A DNA stretch of 64,000 nucleotides, from positions 1-64,000 of the forward strand of contig NZ_JAAKZW010000006.1 of NCBI RefSeq assembly GCF_011044995.1. The letters run 5' to 3'. Positions within the stretch are counted from its first letter, which is position 1. The number at the start of each line of letters is the position of its first letter. The notes below the pieces were generated by a model, which saw nothing but the letters and a program-made list of their open reading frames with translations, made no database searches and was not told where the DNA came from. Made by a program: the position numbers and the translations under genes. Source of the stretch: Streptomyces mesophilus. Lineage in GTDB: Bacteria > Actinomycetota > Actinomycetes > Streptomycetales > Streptomycetaceae. Positions 8,877-16,238 of the stretch are shown here, piece after piece.

Positions 8877-11413
8877 TGGGCTGCCCCTCTCGCCAGCTGG
8901 TTCGCCGCCGGAGTAGCCGCGCCGCCGTGGTAACCGACCTTCCACAGCGCCGACTTGGCGTCCGAGGTGAAGAAGCCGCGCCCGTAGTCGAGGACGTACA
9001 GGGCGCCGTCGGGACCGAACTTCCAGTCCATCAGGTTGTTGATGGCGTCATTGCCACCCGGGATGATCTTCTTCAGGGACTCGGCGTGCACCGGGGTGCC
9101 GCCCTTGCCGACCGTGTTCGGGTCGGTGAGGATCGCGTGCCGCGGCTGGTCGCCGAAGTAGAAGTCACCGACGAACCACTTGCCGTCCCAGTACGAGGGC
9201 CACTTGCCCTCGCCCGTCGCGGCCGCGTCGTAGCGGTAGACCGGGCCGTTCATCGTCGCCTGGCCGCCGCCCTTGAGCCACGGCAGCAGGAACTTCTGCT
9301 CCTCGGCCTTGTACGACGGAATGCCGTTAGCGTCCCGGGGGAAGTCAGGGCCGCCGCCCGCGGGGGAGTACCAGATCGTGTTGGACGTGATCGGCGGCAG
9401 CTTCACCAGACCGTCGTTGTTCGGCGACTCGTTCTTCGGGGCGTTGCAGTCGTACCAGCCGAGCGGCTTGGTCGGGTCCGGCAGATTGCGGTCGCGGTAG
9501 GGCTGCTTGTTGCCCATGCAGTACGGCCAGCCGTGGTTGCCCGGACCGGTGATCGCGGCGAACGTGTCGTACTTCGCCGGACCCCAAGTGGTCGACGGCT
9601 GCCCGGCGTCCGGGCCGACCCACCCCGCGTACAGGATGTCGGTCTTCTGGTCGACGAAGATGCGCGCCGGGTTGCGGACGCCCATCACATAGATCTCGCC
9701 GCGCGTCTTGCCGCCGCCCTCGTCCGGCTCCTGGCCCGTGAACAGGTTGCCCGCCGGGAGCGTGTACGTCCCGTCGTCCTCGGGGTGGATACGCAGGATC
9801 TTGCCGTTGAGGTTGTTGGTGTTGCCCGCGGTGCGCCGGGCGTCCGCGAAGGAGACGCCCTTGTAGTTGGGCTCGGGGTTGTTGCCCGAGTAACCGTCGC
9901 TGAACCGCGAGGAGTTGTTGTCACCGGTCGCGATGTACAGGTTGCCCTTGGAATCCCAGGACATCCCGCCGCCCGCGTGGCAGCAGCTGTGGATCTGCAC
10001 CGGCCACTGAAGGAGGACCTTCTCGCTGGCCAGGTCCAGCTTGTTGGTCGCGAGGTCGAGCGTGAAGCGGGAGACGTAGCGCTGGGCCATCCGCTTGTCA
10101 CGGTCGATCTTCGAATGCGGTGTGTAGTGCAGGTACACCCAGCCGTTGGTCAGGAAGTCCGGGTCGAGCTCGACGCCGAGCAATCCCTCCTCGACCTTGA
10201 TCAGCTCGTCGCCGCCGCCCTTGTTGCCGAAGACGCTGAGCGAGGCCGCCTTGGTGACCGTCTTCGTCTTGGGGTCGTAGACGTGGACCTCGCCGTTGCC
10301 CTTGCCGATGTCGGGGTCGTTCCAGTCGGTGACGACGGGCCCCGAGGAGTCCGCGCCGCCGCGGCCGATGTACAGGATCCGGCCGTCCTTCGCGGTCACG
10401 AGACCGTGCGGTTCACCGATCTGGTCGTTGAGGCCCGGCTGGTTGGGCACGGTCAGGCGCTCGGCCTTGTAGTTGCTGTCGATCGTGGCCTTGCAGTCGG
10501 CCCGCACCAGACGCGTGGTCCAGTTCAGTGCGCCGCGCAGATGCGCCCGGAAGTCCGTCTCGGAGTACGCGTCCGCCGTACCGCCCATGGCGGTGTAGAA
10601 GGACCGGCCGCCGTCGTAGTCACGGCACCAGGAGACCGGGTGGTCCCAGCCGTTGGCGCCCGTGCCCGGCTGGTACGTGGATTCGCGGACGCGCGCGATG
10701 GTGTGGACCTTGCCCGACGGGTTCTCCTTCCAGTTGAACCACTTGTCGGGGCGCTTCCACTGCAACGGAAGCCCGGCGTTGGCCGGATGCTGGCGGTCGC
10801 CGACCTCGACGGTGGCGCGCTGCGTCGTCGCACCGCTGCCGGCCGCGGGTCGCGCGCCGATCAGACCGGTGAACCAGTCCGAGTACGGCTCCGTACGCGC
10901 GGCGTCGTGGAGGCCGACGAAACCGCCGCCCGCCTCCATATAGGCCTCGAGGCCCAACTCCTGGTCGGCGTCGAGGACATCGCCGCCGCCGGTCAGGAAG
11001 ACCACGGCGTTGAACCTGCCAAGACGCGTGTCGTTGGTGAAGACCGACGCGTCGTCGGTGGCCGTGATGGTGAAGCGCTGGTTCTCCGGACCGGTCAGGC
11101 CGATCCGCTCGATGGCCTCGATACCGGCGTTGACCACCGGTGACTCCTCGGTGGCCGAGGAGTGGAAGACCAGGACGCGCACATTGCTGCCGCCCGGCGG
11201 GGACGGCAGTGACATCGTTGTCTGCTCGGTGGCGGTCCTCGGCGGGTCCGGGTAGGGACGCGCGGTGGCCGGTGATGTGGCGAGCAGCCCCACGGTCATG
11301 GCCCCGGCCGCGATCCCGGCCGCCCAGGCTTGTCTCGATCTGCGTCTGGTTGTGCTCAACCCTCGGTGTTTCCAGGGCTGTTGATGCGGTGATGACCGCA
11401 TGTGTTCACCCAC
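8873..11413 (-). CDS. Secreted ThuA-domain + PQQ-dependent sugar dehydrogenase-type protein
   Basis: This is an 846-residue exported protein. A twin-Arg-like signal (STTRRRSRQAWAAG followed by a hydrophobic stretch) precedes a ThuA/GATase-like domain at about residues 75-290, with VLVFHSSATEESPVV and GGGFVGLHDAART. The rest is a six-bladed soluble glucose/sorbosone dehydrogenase propeller, with GEPHGLVTAKDGRILYIG, LGVELDPDF, HSCCHAGGGMSWD, YIATGDNNSS and GVRNPARIF. The last residues overlap the start of the cupredoxin-DUF1080 gene by four bases. ThuA plus dehydrogenase fusions occur in secreted carbohydrate-oxidising proteins of Streptomyces and Bacteroidetes. The substrate is unknown. An in-frame ATG at 11401 is an alternative start. 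Confidence 0.85.
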   Translation of the reverse strand: MGEHMRSSPHQQPWKHRGLSTTRRRSRQAWAAGIAAGAMTVGLLATSPATARPYPDPPRTATEQTTMSLPSPPGGSNVRVLVFHSSATEESPVVNAGIEAIERIGLTGPENQRFTITATDDASVFTNDTRLGRFNAVVFLTGGGDVLDADQELGLEAYMEAGGGFVGLHDAARTEPYSDWFTGLIGARPAAGSGATTQRATVEVGDRQHPANAGLPLQWKRPDKWFNWKENPSGKVHTIARVRESTYQPGTGANGWDHPVSWCRDYDGGRSFYTAMGGTADAYSETDFRAHLRGALNWTTRLVRADCKATIDSNYKAERLTVPNQPGLNDQIGEPHGLVTAKDGRILYIGRGGADSSGPVVTDWNDPDIGKGNGEVHVYDPKTKTVTKAASLSVFGNKGGGDELIKVEEGLLGVELDPDFLTNGWVYLHYTPHSKIDRDKRMAQRYVSRFTLDLATNKLDLASEKVLLQWPVQIHSCCHAGGGMSWDSKGNLYIATGDNNSSRFSDGYSGNNPEPNYKGVSFADARRTAGNTNNLNGKILRIHPEDDGTYTLPAGNLFTGQEPDEGGGKTRGEIYVMGVRNPARIFVDQKTDILYAGWVGPDAGQPSTTWGPAKYDTFAAITGPGNHGWPYCMGNKQPYRDRNLPDPTKPLGWYDCNAPKNESPNNDGLVKLPPITSNTIWYSPAGGGPDFPRDANGIPSYKAEEQKFLLPWLKGGGQATMNGPVYRYDAAATGEGKWPSYWDGKWFVGDFYFGDQPRHAILTDPNTVGKGGTPVHAESLKKIIPGGNDAINNLMDWKFGPDGALYVLDYGRGFFTSDAKSALWKVGYHGGAATPAANQLARGAAQ

Positions 11414-11601
11414 CCCTCGTCCGTTACGGCATCAGCGCCTAGGAAAGTAGACGGCTTTGGCCGACCCGCCAATAGCTATGACCGGACTGACCCGAACTTT
11501 GTCCTGAGTGTGGATAAACGAAGATCCCGTCGCTACCGTGTGCCCGTCCCTGGGGGCTCTTTGGCCCCACCAATCTCCGTACCGGCATGGGGAGTTCGTA
11601 G

Positions 11602-12681
11602 ATGACCGAGCAGGCGGCCAGTAGTCCCGAGAACCTCGGCAGACGCGTTTTCAATCGGCGCCTGTTCGCCGGCGGAGCGGTGGTGGCGACCGGTCTGACA
11701 TCGATGTCGGTGGCCGGATCGGCGAGTTCCGCCTCCGCGGAGTTGGAGGTCCCCACCGCGCCCGCGGGCGGCACCGTGCGCCACATGAAGCTGTACGTCG
11801 AGGCGCTGGCCGACGGGCAGCTCGGCTACGGCCTGGAGAAGGGCAAGGCGTCCATACCCGGCCCGCTGATCGAGATGATCGAGGGCGACACCCTGCACAT
11901 CGAGGTCATCAACACCCTCGACATCGACGTCTCCCTGCACCCGCACGGCGTCGACTACGAGATCACCAGCGACGGCACCCGGCACAACAACTCCCATGTG
12001 GAACCGGGTGGTTCGCGCACGTATACCTGGCGCACGCATGTGCCGGGCCGGCGTGCGGACGGCACCTGGCGTGCGGGGAGCGCGGGTTACTGGCACTACC
12101 ACGACCATGTCGTCGGCACCGACCACGGCACCGGGGGACTGCGCAAGGGCCTGTACGGTCCGCTGATCGTGCGCCGCAAGGGTGACATCCTGCCGGACAA
12201 GACCTTCACGATCGTCTTCAACGACATGACGATCAACAACCTGAAGACGGGCCCTGATCTGAAGGCCACGGTGGGCGACCGCGTGGAGATCGTGATGATC
12301 ACGCACGGCGAGTTCTACCACACGTTCCACATGCACGGTCATCGCTGGGCGGACAACCGCACCGGCATGCTCTCCGGCCCCGAGGATCCCTCGCCGGTGA
12401 TCGACAACAAGATCACCGGGCCCGCCGACTCCTTCGGATTCCAGATCATCGCCGGCGAGCGGGTGGGGGCGGGGGCGTGGATGTACCACTGCCATGTGCA
12501 GAGCCACTCCGACATGGGGATGGCCGGGTTCTTCCTGGTGGCGAAGCCGGACGGGACGATCCCGGGGCATGACGGGGGACATACGGCGCATGGCGCGGGG
12601 TCGAAGGAGTCGGGCGACGCGAAGTCGACGGGCGACTCGAAGACGTCGGGTGGCGACGCGGGAGCGGCGCACCACCACTGA
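11602..12681 (+). CDS. Two-domain small laccase (multicopper oxidase)
   Basis: This is a two-domain (SLAC/EpoA-type) laccase of 359 residues, which acts as a homotrimer and oxidises phenolics with oxygen. A Tat signal [14 protein letters not shown] lies near residue 18. Copper ligand blocks are HPHG (about 113-116), WHYHDH (164-169), HTFHMHGH (240-247) and [12 protein letters not shown] (296-307), which supply the type 1, 2 and 3 sites. The C-tail is rich in Gly, Ser, Lys and Asp and ends in three His. The start has GGGGAG about six bases upstream. The gene is divergent from the ThuA-dehydrogenase gene across 188 bases. The sequence shows a complete enzyme. Confidence 0.93.
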   Translation: MTEQAASSPENLGRRVFNRRLFAGGAVVATGLTSMSVAGSASSASAELEVPTAPAGGTVRHMKLYVEALADGQLGYGLEKGKASIPGPLIEMIEGDTLHIEVINTLDIDVSLHPHGVDYEITSDGTRHNNSHVEPGGSRTYTWRTHVPGRRADGTWRAGSAGYWHYHDHVVGTDHGTGGLRKGLYGPLIVRRKGDILPDKTFTIVFNDMTINNLKTGPDLKATVGDRVEIVMITHGEFYHTFHMHGHRWADNRTGMLSGPEDPSPVIDNKITGPADSFGFQIIAGERVGAGAWMYHCHVQSHSDMGMAGFFLVAKPDGTIPGHDGGHTAHGAGSKESGDAKSTGDSKTSGGDAGAAHHH

Positions 12682-12777
12682 GTGCTCCCGTCCGCTTCCC
12701 CGGTTGCGGGGCGGTTGTCAGTGGCCGGTGCCAGACTCGAAGGCGGCAGGGCCCCGGGACCCACAAAGGAGTGGATC

Positions 12778-13566
12778 ATGCTCACCACCCGTTTTGTCAC
12801 CGGCTCATTGGTCTGGGTAGACCTCGGCACCCCGGATATCGAGGCGGCCAACGCGTTCTACGGAAGCCTCTTCGGCTGGGAGGCGCAGGCCGCCGAGGAA
12901 TTCGGCGGCTATGTGACCTATCGCAGCAACGGAAAAGCGGTCGCCGGAGGTATGCAGGTCTCGCTCGAGGAGGGCGAGCCCGGCTGGGGCGTCTACTTCC
13001 AGACGCCCGACGCGGACGCGACCGCCAAGGCCGTCGAGCAGGCTTCGGGCGCCGAGCTCATGGCGCCCATGGACGTCGGACCGCTGGGGCGCATGGCGCT
13101 CTACAGCGATCCGGCAGGCGCGGGCTTCGGTCTGTGGCAGCCCGGCGAGATGAAGGGGTTCGAGCTCGTCAATGAGCCGGGCTCCCTCAACTGGGTCGAG
13201 CTCTACACCACCGACGTCCCCGCGGCCGCCGCGTTCTACGGGGCGGCGCTCGGACTGGAGACCAGCGCGGTCGAGTTCCCGGGCGGCTCGTACACGAGCG
13301 TGCACCCGGCGGGCATGGACGACGAGGGGATGTACGGAGGGCTCGTCCACCGGTCCGACGACCCGGTCGAGGCCGAGCGGGGGCCGCACTGGCTGCCGTA
13401 CTTCGAGGTCGCGGACGTGGACCAGGCCGTGGCCAAGGCGCGCGAGCTCGGGGCGAGCGTGGAGATGGAGCCCACGTCCATGACGGGCGTCGGGCGGCTG
13501 GCCAAGATCACGGATCCCTTCGGGGCGCGGCTGGCGCTGATCAAGGGGGACCCGGGCCAGGTGTGA
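12778..13566 (+). CDS. VOC (glyoxalase/bleomycin-resistance fold) family protein
   Basis: This is a 262-residue protein of two tandem vicinal-oxygen-chelate modules. The first begins WVDLGTPDIEAANAFYGSLFGWEA, the second near residue 137 with WVELYTTDVPAAAAFYGAALGLE. Both carry the F/Y-x-x-x-L-G motif, and the second ends with KITDPFGARLALIKG. The ATG at 12778 follows AAAGGAG (12765-12771). Such Streptomyces proteins are often annotated as hydroxylases or glyoxalases, but the substrate cannot be read from sequence. A strong hairpin follows. The gene lies 96 bases after the laccase and may be independent. Confidence 0.85.
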   Translation: MLTTRFVTGSLVWVDLGTPDIEAANAFYGSLFGWEAQAAEEFGGYVTYRSNGKAVAGGMQVSLEEGEPGWGVYFQTPDADATAKAVEQASGAELMAPMDVGPLGRMALYSDPAGAGFGLWQPGEMKGFELVNEPGSLNWVELYTTDVPAAAAFYGAALGLETSAVEFPGGSYTSVHPAGMDDEGMYGGLVHRSDDPVEAERGPHWLPYFEVADVDQAVAKARELGASVEMEPTSMTGVGRLAKITDPFGARLALIKGDPGQV

Positions 13567-13615
13567 GTTCCGGACCTGTGAGTTCCGGACCAGGTGTGAA
13601 GCGCTGAGCGTGCAG

Positions 13616-13642
13616 CCGGGGGCCTCTTCGTGAGGCCCCCGG
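13616..13642 (+). terminator. Hairpin terminator after VOC gene
   Basis: An eleven-base perfect stem, CCGGGGGCCTC paired with GAGGCCCCCGG, closes a TTCGT loop. It lies 49 bases after the VOC stop codon. A short direct repeat of GTGAGTTCCGGACC lies between the stop and the hairpin. Confidence 0.75.
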
Positions 13643-13762
13643 TGGCGTATCCGGACCCCCTCGATGGGGGAAATGTCCGAGATGCGATAATCGGGGAGCG
13701 TGCCGTGCGGGGCCTGAGCCCTTCCGTGCGGCAGAACCGTCGCCCGACTCCGGGAGCCCTCG

Positions 13763-14158
13763 ATGTACCCGATCCGCATAGACACCGCGACCGTACGAGA
13801 CGGGGAGCCGGTCACCCGGCTCGACCCGAAGGGCGCGCCTTTCGAGGAACTGGCCGCCGCGCGGATCCAGTTGCTCGCCGGCGCCGCGCGTCAGGCGCAT
13901 GTGTACGAGGACTCCGAGGTGCTGCTCACGGGTGTCGACGGCGAGGTGGAGGTCGGCGATCCCGGGCGGGCGCAGGTCACGCTGGGGCCCGGTGCGTGTG
14001 TGATGGTACCCCGTGGTCAGCTGTTCACGCTGGCCAACCGCACCAGCCGCCCGGCGACCCTGCTCGCGGTGCTCACCCGGGGCCCCGCGGTCGACCGGCT
14101 GCCGCGCGCCAAGCGCACCCCGGGGCGCGACAAGCGCCACCTGCAGGCCGTGGCCTGA
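13763..14158 (+). CDS. Small cupin-domain protein
   Basis: This is a 131-residue single-domain protein with a cupin-like beta-barrel pattern. VLLTGVDGEVEVGD is followed by LGPGACVMVPRGQLFTLANRT, resembling the second cupin motif (PxG...H/N). The usual metal-binding His set of motif 1 is not obvious, since AHVYEDSEVLL has one His only. It may therefore bind no metal or a different ligand. The C-terminus is basic (KRTPGRDKRH). The start at 13763 is the first ATG. The gene stands alone between a terminator hairpin and a repeat-rich intergenic stretch. The function is unknown. Confidence 0.65.
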   Translation: MYPIRIDTATVRDGEPVTRLDPKGAPFEELAAARIQLLAGAARQAHVYEDSEVLLTGVDGEVEVGDPGRAQVTLGPGACVMVPRGQLFTLANRTSRPATLLAVLTRGPAVDRLPRAKRTPGRDKRHLQAVA

Positions 14159-14183
14159 CGGCGACGGGTGCCGGACCGTACCG

Positions 14184-14345
14184 GTCACGGAGCACATGGT
14201 GCGCCGTACTGGTCACCGAGCACATGGCACCCGTACCAGTCACGGACCGCATGGCACCTGCACCGGTTACCGACCGCACGGCACCGTAGCGGTCACCGAG
14301 CGCATGGCACCCGTACCGGTCACAGAGCGCACAGCCCCGTACGTG
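14184..14345 (+). repeat. Degenerate 26-28 bp tandem repeat, six copies
   Basis: Six consecutive units start at 14184, 14212, 14239, 14266, 14292 and 14319, with spacings of 28, 27, 27, 26 and 27 bases. Each begins GTCAC or GTTAC and continues with a form of GGAGCACATGGCACCCGTACC. The block sits in the 268-base gap between the cupin and acetyltransferase genes. One frame reads a VTEHMAPVP-like peptide, but the spacing is not strictly a multiple of three, so coding is unlikely. Confidence 0.75.
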
Positions 14346-14426
14346 GATCAGCGCACCGAAATCGACCGGCGTGGAGAAAGCCGACCCGGCCGCACGTCAC
14401 GTGGCCGTCCACCACACTGGTGACCC

Positions 14427-15248
14427 ATGAGGCGCCGCACCCCGCCCTTCCGCCCCGCCCCGGCCGACCTGCCCGAGGCGGGTGAGCGCAATCTCGCCGA
14501 GCGCGCCTGCCATCTGCACCGCGGCCTGCCGGGTGCGAGCGTCAGAGAAGCCGGCGACCTGCTGATCGCGGACAGCGGACTGCCGGACGACACCTTCAAC
14601 ATCGTGGCCGCGGCCCGGTTCGCCCCACACGACGCGGACCGTCGTATCGCCGAGACGCTCGCCGAGACAGGGGCACGAGGACGGCCCTTCTCGTGGTGGG
14701 TCGGACCGGCCTCCGCGCCCGGGGAACTGTCGGCGCGCCTCACGGCCGCGGGTCTCCCGGCCACCGAGCGGTCGAGCGCCATGTGGGCCGAGCTCGACGA
14801 CACCGTGCCGAAGCCGCAGCCGAACGGGCTCGACATCCGGATGGTCCGTACGCCCGCCCAACTCGCCGACTACGCCCAGGTCGTGGCCGCCAACTGGTCA
14901 CCGCCGTCGCCGACGGTCCCGGCGTTCTACCGGCGCACCGCCGACCGGCTCCTCGCGCCCGACTGCCCGGCGCGCTGCCTCGTCGGTTACGAGGACGGCC
15001 GGCCCGTCGCCACGGCGGAGATCTTCCTGTACGCGGGGGTCGCGGGCCTCTACAACATCTGCACCCTGGCGGCGCACCGCCGCCGCGGCCACGGCGGCGC
15101 CCTGACCCTGGCCGCCCTGCGCGCCGCCCTGGCGCACGGCTACCGCGTCGCCGTACTGCAGGCCTCCGCGGCGGGCGAGCCGGTGTACCGCCGGCTCGGC
15201 TTCCGGGAGTGCGGGCAGTACACGGAGCATGCGATCGGCCAAGCCTGA
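14427..15248 (+). CDS. GNAT-family N-acetyltransferase
   Basis: This is a 273-residue protein. The C-terminal half is a GCN5-related acetyltransferase fold with the acetyl-CoA loop [11 protein letters not shown] near residue 217 and the strand [23 protein letters not shown] at the end. The N-terminal half is diverged and carries [10 protein letters not shown], as in two-lobed actinobacterial GNATs. The substrate is unknown. The start follows the tandem-repeat block by about 80 bases with no strong ribosome site. The plus-strand gene is convergent with another GNAT gene. Confidence 0.82.
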   Translation: MRRRTPPFRPAPADLPEAGERNLAERACHLHRGLPGASVREAGDLLIADSGLPDDTFNIVAAARFAPHDADRRIAETLAETGARGRPFSWWVGPASAPGELSARLTAAGLPATERSSAMWAELDDTVPKPQPNGLDIRMVRTPAQLADYAQVVAANWSPPSPTVPAFYRRTADRLLAPDCPARCLVGYEDGRPVATAEIFLYAGVAGLYNICTLAAHRRRGHGGALTLAALRAALAHGYRVAVLQASAAGEPVYRRLGFRECGQYTEHAIGQA

Positions 15249-15323
15249 ACGCGGAGCTCGTACCCCTGAGGGCGTCGAGGCGTCCTCACGCGCGGCGGGC
15301 AGTGCGACGTTCGGGACCGGCGG

Positions 15324-15857
15324 TCAGGCGTGGAACTCTGTGAGGTCGATGCTGTGGATCTGCAGGGGAACGTCGTACACGGGGTGGACCGTCTCGTGCT
15401 CCGGCACCATGCCGAGCTTGTCGATCACGTTCGCCGAGGCCTCGTCCCCGATCCGGCTGATGCTGATGACGCGGTCGAGACCGCGGTCCTGCAGCGCGAA
15501 CTCCAGCGTGGCGTGGGCGGCCTCGGACGCATAGCCCTGGCCCCAGAACTGCGAGCCGAGCCGCCAGCTGATCGCCACATCGGGCATGACCTCCGGAAGG
15601 AACTCGGGCAGGGACAGGCCGGCGAACCCGGCCAGTTCGCCCGAGGCCATCAGCTCGACGGCGAAGAGGCCGAAGCCCTCCTCGTCCCACTCCTCCTCCC
15701 ACCGCTCGATGTCCTCCGCCGTGGCGTCCAGGCCCCGCACCGAACCGTCGTCGATCCAGTGCATCACCCGCCGGTCCGCGTGGATCTCCGCCATGGGGAC
15801 GAGGTCGCTGTCGTGCCAGCGGCGGAGGATGAGGCGGGGGGTGCGGATCTCGGTCAT
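15324..15857 (-). CDS. GNAT-family N-acetyltransferase (RimJ/RimL-like)
   Basis: This is a 177-residue acetyltransferase of the RimJ/RimL branch. TPRLILRRWHDSD at the N-terminus is the typical opening. The acetyl-CoA loop is QFWGQGYASEAAHA near residue 107, and the final conserved block ASANVIDKLGMVPE lies near 138. Such enzymes acetylate protein N-termini or small molecules. An alternative ATG three codons upstream exists. The gene is convergent with the preceding GNAT, with 75 bases between stops. Confidence 0.87.
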   Translation of the reverse strand: MTEIRTPRLILRRWHDSDLVPMAEIHADRRVMHWIDDGSVRGLDATAEDIERWEEEWDEEGFGLFAVELMASGELAGFAGLSLPEFLPEVMPDVAISWRLGSQFWGQGYASEAAHATLEFALQDRGLDRVISISRIGDEASANVIDKLGMVPEHETVHPVYDVPLQIHSIDLTEFHA

Positions 15858-15974
15858 GGCGCCCATCTTGCCCAAGGCGGCGGTCACACCGGTAATCGGC
15901 TCCCTGCCAGGCCCTCGCCGGCCCGTTGATCGCTCGTTCAGGGAACGTTTTGCGCCACCCGTCAGGCTCGCCTC

Positions 15975-16235
15975 ATGCCCCGCACCACCGCAGACACCCC
16001 CACCCCCACTTCCGCCGCGCCCGCCTGGCACGAGGACGCGCTCTGTGCCCAGACGGGTCCGGAGTTCTTCTTCCCCGAGCCCGGCAGCTCCGTGAGCGAG
16101 GCCAAGCGCATCTGCTTCTCGTGCGCGGGCCGCGCCGCCTGCCTCGACTACGCGCTCACCCACGACGAGCGCTTCGGCGTCTGGGGCGGCCTCTCCGAGA
16201 AGGAGCGGCACGCCCTCAGGCGTACGCGGCCCTGA
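15975..16235 (+). CDS. WhiB-like iron-sulfur transcription factor
   Basis: This is a small 86-residue WhiB-like (Wbl) protein, an actinobacteria-specific regulator that binds a [4Fe-4S] cluster and contacts sigma factors. The four cluster cysteines are Cys24, Cys47, Cys50 and Cys56, in the pattern C-x22-C-x2-C-x5-C. The G[VI]WGG turn is GVWGG at residues 68-72, followed by a short basic tail. The gene is divergent from the RimJ-like acetyltransferase and ends three bases before the convergent glycosidase stop. Which Wbl subclass it belongs to is not clear from the sequence; the short tail lacks an AT-hook. Confidence 0.92.
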   Translation: MPRTTADTPTPTSAAPAWHEDALCAQTGPEFFFPEPGSSVSEAKRICFSCAGRAACLDYALTHDERFGVWGGLSEKERHALRRTRP

Positions 16236-16238
16236 TCT

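Noticed and set aside
6639..8933. Very long plus-strand open frame opposite the cupredoxin-DUF1080 gene, and similar long antisense frames elsewhere (for example 8780-11143, 16503-18827, 50693-53344)
   Set aside because: They are shadows of real genes in high-GC DNA: low-complexity Arg/Val/Asp-rich products, no family features, and wrong codon-position bias.
14184..14345. CRISPR array
   Set aside because: Units abut with no unique spacers, vary in length and sequence, and no cas genes are present.
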